Source: Burkholderiales bacterium
Lineage (GTDB): Bacteria > Pseudomonadota > Gammaproteobacteria > Burkholderiales > Burkholderiaceae_C
Assembly: GCA_019509985.1 (NCBI GenBank)
Contig: JAEKLF010000060.1
Coordinates: 1-64,000 of the forward strand
Length of the DNA stretch: 64,000 nucleotides
Direction: 5' to 3'
Shown: piece after piece, positions 38,241 to 46,658 of the stretch
How the letters are laid out: each line of letters starts with the position of its first letter
Position numbering within the stretch: position 1 is the first letter of the stretch
Position numbers and translations under genes: made by a program
The notes under the pieces: generated by a model
Databases searched by the model: none
Told to the model about the DNA's origin: nothing
What the model saw: the letters and a program-made list of their open reading frames with translations, nothing else

Positions 38241-41200
38241 ATGGCTGACGAGTCCGGATTCGCCAACGATTCGGTGATGACCGACATGGAGCGCCTGCGC
38301 GGCTTTCACATCGCAAGCATCCTGCGCGCACGGCTGGGTTCGTGGGGCGCGCAAATCCACATGCCACGTGCAGCGGTGGTCGCGCTGCTGGCCGGTGCGG
38401 TCGTGGCGGCCGCGCACGCCGCGCCGGCAGACGCCTGGATGCGCGGCTCAGACGCCGTGTTCAATCGCGCATTCGCCACGGAGCCGGGCACGCTCGACAT
38501 CGCGCAGGACTCGGAGGGCTTCATCTGGCTCGCGACCCAGAGTGGCCTGCAGCGCTGGGATGGATACCGGGTGCGCAGCTACACCGGCGACCTCTCGGTG
38601 CGCGGTGCGCTGCCCGACAGCTATCTCCTCACCCTGCTCGCTGACAGTCGCGGTCGCCTCTGGGTGGGCTCCAACGCAGCCGGCCTGGTGCGATACGACC
38701 CGGTGCATGATCGGTTCGACGCCGCGCTGGCCCCGGGCCAGACACTCAGCCGCAACAGCGTCCATGCGCTGGCCGAGGACGGCCAGGGCGGCCTGTGGAT
38801 TGGCACGAGGGGCGGCCTCGACCATCTCGACATCGCCAGCGGGCGCGTGCAAGCCAGTGCGGGATCGGCGCTTGCGCGCAGCCTGCCGGACGGTGGCATT
38901 CGCGCACTCCTGCGCTGCCCCGATGGCACGCTCTGGGCCGGCACGGAGCATGGGCTTTACCGACGCGATTCCGGTGCGTCCCGCTTTGTCGCCATCGCGC
39001 TGCCGACCTACGAGGGCGACACGCCGATCGTGCGTCGCCTGGCGCGTGATGACGGCGGCCGGATCTGGATCGGCACGCATGTCCATGGCGTGTTCGTCGC
39101 CGATCCGGGGGCTCTGGCCGCTCGGCCACTGAACGCGCTCCTCGGGGCCATGGGCGGCACGGGCACCGAGACCGTGACCGCTCTTGACGCGACGGATGAC
39201 GGCGACGTGTGGGTCGGGTTCGCCGGCGAAGGGATCCTGCGCGTGGACACCCGGCGTTGGCAAGCACGCCACGAGCGCCATCAGGCGCACGGCGGCGGCA
39301 GCCTCGCCGACGATGACGTCGGTGCACTCCATGTCGACGGGCGCGGCATGGTCTGGGTCGCGACCGATACCGCCGTCAGCTTCCATGCGGCGCGCAGCCG
39401 CGGCATCGCAACCTGGTTCGGCGGCGGGCCGGACCAGGCCATCAGCCATCCGAACATCGCTTCGGTGCTGGCCCGGCCGGACGGACGCGTTTGGCTCGGC
39501 CTCGGTGACGGCGGCATCGACATCATCGATCCGCAGCGGGGCCGGATCGCCCAGCTGCGCCCCAATTCCGCGACACCTCGCACCGCCTTGCCCAAGGGGC
39601 GTGTGCTCGACATGGTGGAGGCGCCCGACGGGGGCGTCTACGTCGGCACGCAGCGCGGCCTGTACCAGGTGGACGCGCACGGCACCCGCCTGCAGCGCGT
39701 CGAGATCGAGGGCAGGCCGGCAACCGCCTCGGTCTGGACAATGGCCTGGCAAGGACGCCGGCTGTGGCTCGGCGGTGTGGATGGTTTGTGGGGTCTTGAT
39801 CCCGTGGCCAACGGCAGGCTGCGGGTCGCGGCCCGTGAGGACGGCGGCCAGCTGGGTGACCAGCGCCTGACGGCGTTGCTTCCCATGCCGGACGGCGGGC
39901 TGTGGGTTGGCACCTGGGCCGGTCTTGCGCGGCTCGACCCCGCGACGATGACCGTCTCCCGCGTGCCGAAGGAGGTGCCCGGCCATCTCGGAGTGCCGGC
40001 GGGCTACGTCTCTTCTCTCGTGCGCGACGAAGCCGGCCGGCTCTGGGTCGCGGTTTTCGGGGCGGGCATCCGCGTGCTGGAGTGGCCGGCGGGACAGAGC
40101 GAGCCGCTGGTGCGTCGCGTCACGACCAAGGAAGGCCTGCCCAATAACGGCGTCAATGCGCTTGTGCTGGACGACCAGGGCGCAGCCTGGGCCAGCACGG
40201 ATGACGGCATTGCACGCATTGCCTCGGCCAGCCTGGCCGTGCAGGCCTACGGTGCCGCGCAAGGCGTGGGCATCCGGACGTACTGGGCCGGTGCGGGCAC
40301 GCTGGCGGCCGGACACGCGCTGTTCGGCGGGTCAGGCGGGCTCACGATCGTCGACCCGGCCCGGGCCATCGCACCGGACTATCCGGTCACGCTCGCCGTG
40401 ACCGAGATCCGGCTCGGCGACACGCCCGCCCTGCACAGCTATCGACCGGATGCCCATGCACCGGCGCTGGTGGTCGAGCCGGACCGGCGCAGCCTGCTGG
40501 TGGAGTTCGCGGCCCTGGACTTCGCCACGCCGCAGACGCGACGCTATCAATATCGTCTGGGTGACGTCGACCCGGGCTGGACCAATGCCGATCCCGGCCG
40601 CCGCATCGCGGCCTACACCAACCTGCCGCCCGGCGATCATCAGCTGGAGCTGCGTACGGCGGCGGCTGGCGGCGACTGGTCAGAAGCGGTGCGCCTGCCG
40701 CTGCACGTCGCGCCGCGTTGGCACGAGATCTGGTGGGTGCGCGCGGTGCTTGTTCTGGGCACGACGGGCCTGCTTGCGGGCGCGCTGTGGGGGTGGATCG
40801 CCCTGTTGCGTCGGCGCCAGCACATGCTGGAGGGCCTCGTGGAGGAGCGCACGCTGCAGCTGCGGCAAAGCCAGAGGCAGCTCGAGCAGCTGGCCTATTA
40901 CGACGGTCTATCCGGCCTCGCGAACCGGCGCCTGTTCAATGACGAGATGCGCGGTCACTTCGCGCACCTCGCGCGTCGGGGCACGGCGTTCGCGCTGCTT
41001 CTGATCGACCTCGATCACTTCAAGCAGATCAATGACTCGATGGGTCACGACGCTGGCGATGCGGTCCTGGTCGCCGTGTCCCGACGGCTGGTGGAGGCGG
41101 TGCGCGAGACGGACCGCGTGGCTCGCCTGGGCGGCGACGAGTTTGCCGTCCTGCTGCCGGATCTGGTCGACATCGCCGGCATTGCGGATGTCTGCGCGCG

Positions 41201-41459
41201 CATCCATGAATCGGTGAGCCGACCGATCGCCCACGGGCAGGCCGTGCTGCGCGTGGACACCAGCATCGGCGTCGCGCGCGCGCCGCGCGACGCCGTGACG
41301 CCCGAAGCGCTGTACAAGGCCGCGGACATGGCGCTTTACGAAGCGAAGGGTGCCGGGCGCGGCCGCTGGCACCTCGCGGAGGGCGGGGCGGTCCGCGGCG
41401 CGGATCCGGCCCGCGAAAAGGCGGCAGGCGATGGTCATGGCGGCGGAACGGCGGCATGA
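38241..41459 (+). CDS. Beta-propeller sensor diguanylate cyclase (Reg_prop/Y_Y_Y/TM/GGDEF)
   Basis: A 1072-residue membrane-bound sensor. The N-terminal signal region (PRAAVVALLAGAVVAAAHAA) is followed by two seven-bladed propellers built from two-component-regulator-propeller repeats, such as DSEGFIWLATQSGLQRWDG, DSRGRLWVGSNAAGLVRYDP and MPDGGLWVGTWAGLARLDP. A Y_Y_Y domain (RRYQYRLGDVDPGWTNADPG) comes next, then one membrane helix (AVLVLGTTGLLAGALWGWIA), a short coiled coil, and a GGDEF domain with intact GGDEF (964-968). The inhibitory RxxD site (RETD) lies five residues before it. It should make c-di-GMP in response to a periplasmic ligand, plausibly a sugar given its neighbours. An ATG at 38361 gives a more compact signal peptide and is a real alternative start. 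Confidence 0.9.
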   Translation: MADESGFANDSVMTDMERLRGFHIASILRARLGSWGAQIHMPRAAVVALLAGAVVAAAHAAPADAWMRGSDAVFNRAFATEPGTLDIAQDSEGFIWLATQSGLQRWDGYRVRSYTGDLSVRGALPDSYLLTLLADSRGRLWVGSNAAGLVRYDPVHDRFDAALAPGQTLSRNSVHALAEDGQGGLWIGTRGGLDHLDIASGRVQASAGSALARSLPDGGIRALLRCPDGTLWAGTEHGLYRRDSGASRFVAIALPTYEGDTPIVRRLARDDGGRIWIGTHVHGVFVADPGALAARPLNALLGAMGGTGTETVTALDATDDGDVWVGFAGEGILRVDTRRWQARHERHQAHGGGSLADDDVGALHVDGRGMVWVATDTAVSFHAARSRGIATWFGGGPDQAISHPNIASVLARPDGRVWLGLGDGGIDIIDPQRGRIAQLRPNSATPRTALPKGRVLDMVEAPDGGVYVGTQRGLYQVDAHGTRLQRVEIEGRPATASVWTMAWQGRRLWLGGVDGLWGLDPVANGRLRVAAREDGGQLGDQRLTALLPMPDGGLWVGTWAGLARLDPATMTVSRVPKEVPGHLGVPAGYVSSLVRDEAGRLWVAVFGAGIRVLEWPAGQSEPLVRRVTTKEGLPNNGVNALVLDDQGAAWASTDDGIARIASASLAVQAYGAAQGVGIRTYWAGAGTLAAGHALFGGSGGLTIVDPARAIAPDYPVTLAVTEIRLGDTPALHSYRPDAHAPALVVEPDRRSLLVEFAALDFATPQTRRYQYRLGDVDPGWTNADPGRRIAAYTNLPPGDHQLELRTAAAGGDWSEAVRLPLHVAPRWHEIWWVRAVLVLGTTGLLAGALWGWIALLRRRQHMLEGLVEERTLQLRQSQRQLEQLAYYDGLSGLANRRLFNDEMRGHFAHLARRGTAFALLLIDLDHFKQINDSMGHDAGDAVLVAVSRRLVEAVRETDRVARLGGDEFAVLLPDLVDIAGIADVCARIHESVSRPIAHGQAVLRVDTSIGVARAPRDAVTPEALYKAADMALYEAKGAGRGRWHLAEGGAVRGADPAREKAAGDGHGGGTAA

Positions 41460-41600
41460 GCGGACCGAAGGTGGACGCTTCGTCATCCATGAACCAGGTG
41501 ATGCAACGCAGGCCGCTGGACGGGCATCGCCCCTCGCCTGTCAGCGTCGCTGGATCATGCAATCGCCCATGACGAAAGGCGGTGCAGATCCTTTCGGAAT

Positions 41601-41613
41601 TTGGTCTGACCAA
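41601..41613. promoter_or_regulatory. GntR/FadR-type operator candidate 1
   Basis: TTGGTC-T-GACCAA, a perfect 13-base palindrome about 270 bases before the GH42 start. It fits the TGGTNNNACCA consensus of FCD-type GntR repressors (FadR, UxuR and LldR groups). It is paired with a second site 73 bases downstream, centre to centre. Confidence 0.6.
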
Positions 41614-41672
41614 GCTGGCAGCACTGAGCGCGTCGGGGTTTCCATACCGAGGAAACGGGGATTGTTTGGTAC

Positions 41673-41687
41673 ATTGGTCAGACCAAT
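41673..41687. promoter_or_regulatory. GntR/FadR-type operator candidate 2
   Basis: ATTGGTC-A-GACCAAT, a perfect 15-base palindrome about 190 bases before the GH42 start. It shares the ATTGGTNNNACCAAT form with the site at 59924-59938 ahead of the esterase pair. The in-phase spacing with site 1 would allow cooperative binding or looping. No gntR-type gene is in the window. Confidence 0.65.
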
Positions 41688-41878
41688 ATCAAGGCCAGTC
41701 GACAGGACTCAGAACGTCCGGGACGCCAAGCCTTCAACGTACGAGCTTGCCGCCCTTCTCGGCTTGATTGGATCGCCGCCAAAGCAGGTGAGTGCGCTCT
41801 TTCAAAACCGCAACGACCGCCGCCCATTCAGAGAGCAGGTGGGATGCGCCGAGACTCCATCGAATTCATAAAGAGACC

Positions 41879-43945
41879 ATGAAACTCAAGAGAACCCTTC
41901 TGTCCCTTGCGTTGTCGATCGCCGCGCTCAGCCCCCTGACCGTCCATGCCCAGAGCGCCGACGAACACGCGGACTGGCCCCACGCTGGCCAGCTCTTCGT
42001 CGGCACCAACTACCAGCCCTTCGACCGCGCCGACAAGGCCCAGATCCAGCGCGACATCGACCGCATGAAGGGCGCCGGCATGAAGATCGTGCGCATGGGC
42101 GATCTGAGCTGGGATGCCTTCGAGCCCGCCGAGGGCAAGTTCGACTTCGCCCTCTTCGACTGGATCATGGACCGCATGGCCGCCGCAGGCCTGAAGGTCA
42201 TCATGGACATCCCCGGCCAGCCGGCACCGATCTGGCTGCACAAGAAATACCCGGGCGTCGATATCGTCAACGAGAAGGGCAACCGCCTCGACCCGGTCGA
42301 GCGCTACATGGACAACACCAGCGACCCGAACTACCGGCGCCTGCTGGTGCGCCTGGCCGACACGATGACCCAGCGCTACGCCAAGCACCCCGCGCTGTTC
42401 GCCATCGGCTACAACAACGAGAGCGGCAACGGCATGGTGTCGTACTCGGAGGCCGACCGGCTGCGCTTCATCGCCTGGCTGAAGAAGAAGTACGGCTCGG
42501 TGGACGCGCTGAACAAGGCCTGGGCCACGCAGCGCTGGTCGCGCCACCTCAACACCTGGGACGAAGTCCGCCTGCCCTACATCGAAGGCCCCGGCCCCTA
42601 CGAGCGCTATCTCGACATGCGCCGCTTCTGGTCCGAGCAGACCATCGAGGTATTGACGTCGCTGGAGGCCGTGCGCAAGAAGAACGTGCCCGACAAGCCC
42701 GCCATCTCCAACCTCTGGGACAGCGCCTGGCGCAAAGGCTTCGACATGCTGGCCACCTACCGCCAGTACATCAGCTACGGCGCCATGGGCTTCTATCCCG
42801 GCGACCCGATCGGCGCCGGCTTCGAGGCCACCATGATGCGCGCCGGCATGAACGCGCCCATCTGGTTCAACGAGTTCACCGCTGGCGGCCCCGGCTACTA
42901 CGGCAGCAAGGGCCGCTCGCGCATGTGGGCCCACTTCGGCCTGCTGCTCGGCGCCCAGGCCGTGATGCCCTGGACCTGGCACAGCCACCACGGCGGCGAG
43001 GAGCAAGCGCTGTTCGGCCTCATCGACCATGACGACCGCCCGTCCTGGAAGCTCGACGAGTTCGCCACCATCGCCACCGAGTTCAACAAGCTGGAGAAGC
43101 TGGGCTTCCCGCGCCTGCAGCAGCCCAAGGTGGCGATCGCCTATGCCTTCGACAATGTCATCGCGACGAACCTGCCGAAAGAGGGCATCTCCAACACGGT
43201 CCGGCCCTACATCAACCCCGGCTACATGAAGCAGGCGCACAGCGCCTTCGAGCCGCTGTTCAAGGACAACATCGACGCGGCCATCATCCACATCGGCCAT
43301 GAGGACCTGAGCCGCTACAAGCTCGTCGTCGTGCCGGGCATGTACCTGCTGGACAAGGCCTCCACGGCCAACCTGCGCAAGTTCGTTGCCGACGGTGGCA
43401 CCGTCATCATGACGGCCCAGTCCGCCAAGGTGAACGACAACAACCAGTGGCACGACACACCGCTGCCCGGCGGCCTGACCGACGTGTTCGGCCTGCGCAC
43501 CAACGAGTTCTACAACGCCGGCAAGGTCGAGACCCGCATCGGTGACACCGACGCCAAGGGCGACAACGGCTTCATCGAGGTGCTGGAGCCGTCCACGGCC
43601 GAGGTGCTGGCGCGCTTCACCAACACCGGCGACAAGGTGCCGGCCGTGACCGTCAACAAGTTCGGCAAGGGCCGCGCGATCTACGTCGGCACGGTGGCGC
43701 AGCCCGAAGTGATGCGCGCGCTGTACCGCCAGCTCTATCCCAGCCTGGGGCTGGAGCCCGGGCCGAAGACGCCTGATGGCGTCTACGCGCGGGTCGTGCA
43801 GGGCCGCAACTACTACGTCAACACCACCGGCGAAACCAAGGAGGTGCCCATAGCCGGCACGATGAAGGGCCTGATCAGCGGCCAGACCTGGACGGGCACG
43901 ATGAAGCTGCCCGCACAGGGCGCCGAACTGCTGGAGGCACCATGA
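41879..43945 (+). CDS. Exported GH42-type beta-galactosidase
   Basis: A 688-residue retaining beta-galactosidase of the GH42 type. MKLKRTLLSLALSIAALSPL followed by TVHAQS is a signal peptide, placing it in the periplasm or outside. The TIM-barrel opening is GTNYQPFDRADKAQIQRDID and MGDLSWDAFEPAEGKFDF. The acid/base is E181 in YNNESGNG, and the nucleophile is E332 in IWFNEFTAGG. A Glu/Asp-rich trimerisation-like domain (about 430-620) with NLRKFVADGGTVIMTAQSAK follows. The ATG at 41879 is chosen because it starts the signal peptide. The stop overlaps the GH31 start (ATGA). It is the first gene of a five-gene polysaccharide operon behind two operator-like palindromes. Confidence 0.88.
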   Translation: MKLKRTLLSLALSIAALSPLTVHAQSADEHADWPHAGQLFVGTNYQPFDRADKAQIQRDIDRMKGAGMKIVRMGDLSWDAFEPAEGKFDFALFDWIMDRMAAAGLKVIMDIPGQPAPIWLHKKYPGVDIVNEKGNRLDPVERYMDNTSDPNYRRLLVRLADTMTQRYAKHPALFAIGYNNESGNGMVSYSEADRLRFIAWLKKKYGSVDALNKAWATQRWSRHLNTWDEVRLPYIEGPGPYERYLDMRRFWSEQTIEVLTSLEAVRKKNVPDKPAISNLWDSAWRKGFDMLATYRQYISYGAMGFYPGDPIGAGFEATMMRAGMNAPIWFNEFTAGGPGYYGSKGRSRMWAHFGLLLGAQAVMPWTWHSHHGGEEQALFGLIDHDDRPSWKLDEFATIATEFNKLEKLGFPRLQQPKVAIAYAFDNVIATNLPKEGISNTVRPYINPGYMKQAHSAFEPLFKDNIDAAIIHIGHEDLSRYKLVVVPGMYLLDKASTANLRKFVADGGTVIMTAQSAKVNDNNQWHDTPLPGGLTDVFGLRTNEFYNAGKVETRIGDTDAKGDNGFIEVLEPSTAEVLARFTNTGDKVPAVTVNKFGKGRAIYVGTVAQPEVMRALYRQLYPSLGLEPGPKTPDGVYARVVQGRNYYVNTTGETKEVPIAGTMKGLISGQTWTGTMKLPAQGAELLEAP

Positions 43946-46623
43946 GCGGCGCGCTTCCCGAAGACGCCGCCGGCATGGCGCCGCAAGATGCCGGTCGCCG
44001 GCTGGTGCTGAAGTCGGCCGCCGCCGGCCTGGCTGCGCTGCAGACTCTGCCGGCCTGGGCCGACGGAGAACGCCAGCCCGACGCCGAACTGCCCCTGGCC
44101 GAAGGCCTGCTGCAGATCACCGCGCTGGACGACGCCGCCGTGCGCGTGCGTGTCTTGCCGCGCGAGGCGGCGGGCCAGGCGGCGCCGCCCAGCCGCGTGC
44201 TTCTGCCCGGCCGCACGCCGCTGCGGCTGCGCCGCTCGGCGCATGACGGCATCGTGCGCTGGAGCCTGCCGCAGCTGCAGGTCGAGCTCGACACGGCGAA
44301 CGGCGCGCTGCGCTTCCTTGATGGCCGTGGCCGGCTGCTGCTCGCCGAGACGCCGGGCACGCGCCGCCTCCTGCCGGGCACGCTCGGCGGCGAAGCGGTG
44401 TTGGCCGTGGAACAGGCCTTCGACGCGCCGGCCGACGAGCACCTCTACGGCAGCGGCTGTTTCCAGGACGGCGCCCTCGACCTGCGCGGCCACCCGCGCC
44501 GGCTGACGCAGGTGAACACGCAGATCAGCCTGCCTTTCCTGCTCTCCAGCCGCGGCTACGGGCTGCTCTGGCACCAGGCCGGCATGGCCGAGCTCAACAC
44601 GCCGCCCGACACCCTCACGCTGCACAAGACGCTGGTGGACGGCAACGCCCAACTTGTCGACGTGACGACCACCGTCGGCAACGGCCAGGTGGTGCGTCAC
44701 GTGGCCACCTTCGAGGGCAGCTTCAGCACCCAGACGGCGGGGCGCCATGCCTTCCTGCTCGACGTCGGCCGTTCGATGGGTTCGCGTCACCATGTCGAGG
44801 TCGACGGCCATGTCGTGATCTCCATCGAGAACCACTGGCTGCCGCCCACGGCCGGCTTCGTCGTCGACCTGCCGGCCGGCGAGCACCAGGTGAAGGTGCT
44901 GGCCAACGACGACGACGCGCCCGTGCTGCACCACGGCCCCGAGCTGGCGCGCACCCACTGGCGTACGCCGGTGGCCGAGGCGCTGGACTATGTCGTCATC
45001 GCCGGCTCGGCGGCCGAGGTGATGGCCGCCTACCGCCGCATTGCCGGCGCAGCGCCGATGTTGCCGCGCTGGGCCTATGGCTACATCCACTGCCGCGAGC
45101 GCTTCACGTCATCGGACGAGATCCTGGCGACGACGCGCGAGTTCCGCCGCCGCCGCCTGCCGGTGGACGTGATGGTGCAGGACTGGCAGTACTGGGGCCG
45201 CCACGGCTGGAACGCGATGCGCTTCGACGAGGCGCAGTACCCCGACCCCGCCGCCCTCGTGCGCGAGCTGCATGCGCTGGATGCACGGCTGATGCTGTCG
45301 GTGTGGGCCAAGATCGGCCGCGAGACCGAGCTGGGCCGCGAGTTCGCCGCCGCCGGCCACTACATCGACGGCACCGACTGGGTGGACTTCTTCGACCCGC
45401 GCGCCACCGAGCACTACGTCCAGCGCGAACAGGAGCGTCTGGGCGCCTACGGCATCGACGCCTGGTGGCAGGACGCGACCGAGCCCGAGAACGACGACCT
45501 CGCCGGCCGCCGCACCGCTGCCGGCCTGGGCGACCGGGTGCGCAACGCCTTCCCCTGGCAGGTCACGCACGCCGTCTACGAGCACCAGCGCCGCGCGATG
45601 CCTGGCCCGCGTGTGATGATCCTGACGCGCTGCGCCTTCCCCGGCCAGCAGCGCCACGCCGCGGCCACCTGGTCCGGCGACATCGGCAACGACTGGGACA
45701 CGCTCAAGCGCCAGATCCCCGCAGGCCTGGGCATGGCCGCCGCCGGCTACGCCTACTGGACGGTGGACGCCGGCGGCTTCTTCCGCCCGGGCGAGGGCCA
45801 GTACACCGACCGTGCCTATCACGAGCGCCTGCTGCGCTGGCTGCAGTACGCCACCTTCCTGCCGCTGCAGCGCGTGCACGGCTACCAGACCCGCACCGAG
45901 TTCTGGCACTACGGCCCCGAGGTGGAGGCTCAGTCGCGGCGCTGGCTGGAACTGCGCTACCGGCTGCTGCCCTACGTCTACGGCCTGGCCGCCGACGTGA
46001 CGCGCCACGGCCTGCCGATGATGCGGCCGCTGGTGTTCGACTTCGCGCAGGACGCGCAAGCGCTGGCCCAGGCCCATGCCTACATGTTCGGCGCGGCGCT
46101 GCACGTGGCGCCGGTCTTTGCCGCCGACGTGGCTACCTGGCCGGTCTACCTGCCGGCCACGCCGGGCGGCTGGGTCGACTTCTGGACCGGCGAGCACCGC
46201 GAAGGCGGCCGCGTGCACGACGTGCCGGCGCCGCTGGAGCGCATGCCGCTGCACCTGCGTGCCGGCAGCATCCTGCCGCTGGGCCGGGTGCTGCAGTCCA
46301 CGGCCCAGGCGCGCGTGGACGACGTGCTCGACCTCTTCGTCGTGCCGGGCCGCGACGGCGCCTACGAGCTCTACGAGGACGCCGGCCTGGACTACGGCTA
46401 CGAGCGTGGCGCCAGCAGCCTGATCCGCATGCACTGGGACGATCGCCGCGGCGTGCTGCGGCTTGACGCGCGCAAAGGGCGCTATCCGGGCATGGCAGCC
46501 GTCCGGCGCTTGCGCGTCCACCGCGTCGGCCCGGGCCAGGTGCCGCTCGACCACGGCGCGGGCGTTGGCATCGACTATGACGGCCGTGCCGTCGCCGTCT
46601 CGGTCGCCCGCTCGCGCGGCTGA
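43942..46623 (+). CDS. GH31 alpha-xylosidase-type glycosidase with PA14-like insert, Tat signal
   Basis: An 893-residue GH31 enzyme. The N-terminus has a twin-arginine signal (GRRLVLKSAAAGLAALQTLP). An N-terminal beta domain is interrupted at about 250-330 by a PA14-like insert (HAFLLDVGRSMGSRHHVEVD). The catalytic barrel has nucleophile D511 in AWWQDATEPENDD and acid/base D580 in TWSGDIGNDWD. A PA14 insert is also seen in the xyloglucan-specific alpha-xylosidase Xyl31A of Cellvibrio, where it helps accommodate long oligosaccharides, so alpha-xylosidase acting on xyloglucan fragments is the best guess. It overlaps GH42 by ATGA and precedes GH2 by 35 bases. Confidence 0.88.
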   Translation: MSGALPEDAAGMAPQDAGRRLVLKSAAAGLAALQTLPAWADGERQPDAELPLAEGLLQITALDDAAVRVRVLPREAAGQAAPPSRVLLPGRTPLRLRRSAHDGIVRWSLPQLQVELDTANGALRFLDGRGRLLLAETPGTRRLLPGTLGGEAVLAVEQAFDAPADEHLYGSGCFQDGALDLRGHPRRLTQVNTQISLPFLLSSRGYGLLWHQAGMAELNTPPDTLTLHKTLVDGNAQLVDVTTTVGNGQVVRHVATFEGSFSTQTAGRHAFLLDVGRSMGSRHHVEVDGHVVISIENHWLPPTAGFVVDLPAGEHQVKVLANDDDAPVLHHGPELARTHWRTPVAEALDYVVIAGSAAEVMAAYRRIAGAAPMLPRWAYGYIHCRERFTSSDEILATTREFRRRRLPVDVMVQDWQYWGRHGWNAMRFDEAQYPDPAALVRELHALDARLMLSVWAKIGRETELGREFAAAGHYIDGTDWVDFFDPRATEHYVQREQERLGAYGIDAWWQDATEPENDDLAGRRTAAGLGDRVRNAFPWQVTHAVYEHQRRAMPGPRVMILTRCAFPGQQRHAAATWSGDIGNDWDTLKRQIPAGLGMAAAGYAYWTVDAGGFFRPGEGQYTDRAYHERLLRWLQYATFLPLQRVHGYQTRTEFWHYGPEVEAQSRRWLELRYRLLPYVYGLAADVTRHGLPMMRPLVFDFAQDAQALAQAHAYMFGAALHVAPVFAADVATWPVYLPATPGGWVDFWTGEHREGGRVHDVPAPLERMPLHLRAGSILPLGRVLQSTAQARVDDVLDLFVVPGRDGAYELYEDAGLDYGYERGASSLIRMHWDDRRGVLRLDARKGRYPGMAAVRRLRVHRVGPGQVPLDHGAGVGIDYDGRAVAVSVARSRG

Positions 46624-46658
46624 ACCAACGAACCATCAAACCAACAAGGAATGGAGAC

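Larger units (their letters stand above)
41460..41878. other. Regulatory region ahead of the GH42-GH31-GH2 operon
   Basis: About 419 bases without a supported gene. It holds two palindromes of the same family (41601-41613 and 41673-41687) whose centres are 73 bases apart, close to seven helical turns. A third inverted repeat, GTTTCC-N7-GGAAAC at 41638-41656, lies between them. The GC content dips here relative to the coding DNA, as expected for a promoter. Short frames crossing the region have no domain match. Confidence 0.6.

Noticed and set aside
41350..41871. A 173-residue frame through the regulatory region before GH42
   Set aside because: It crosses the cyclase end and both operator palindromes, lacks a ribosome site, and has no domain.
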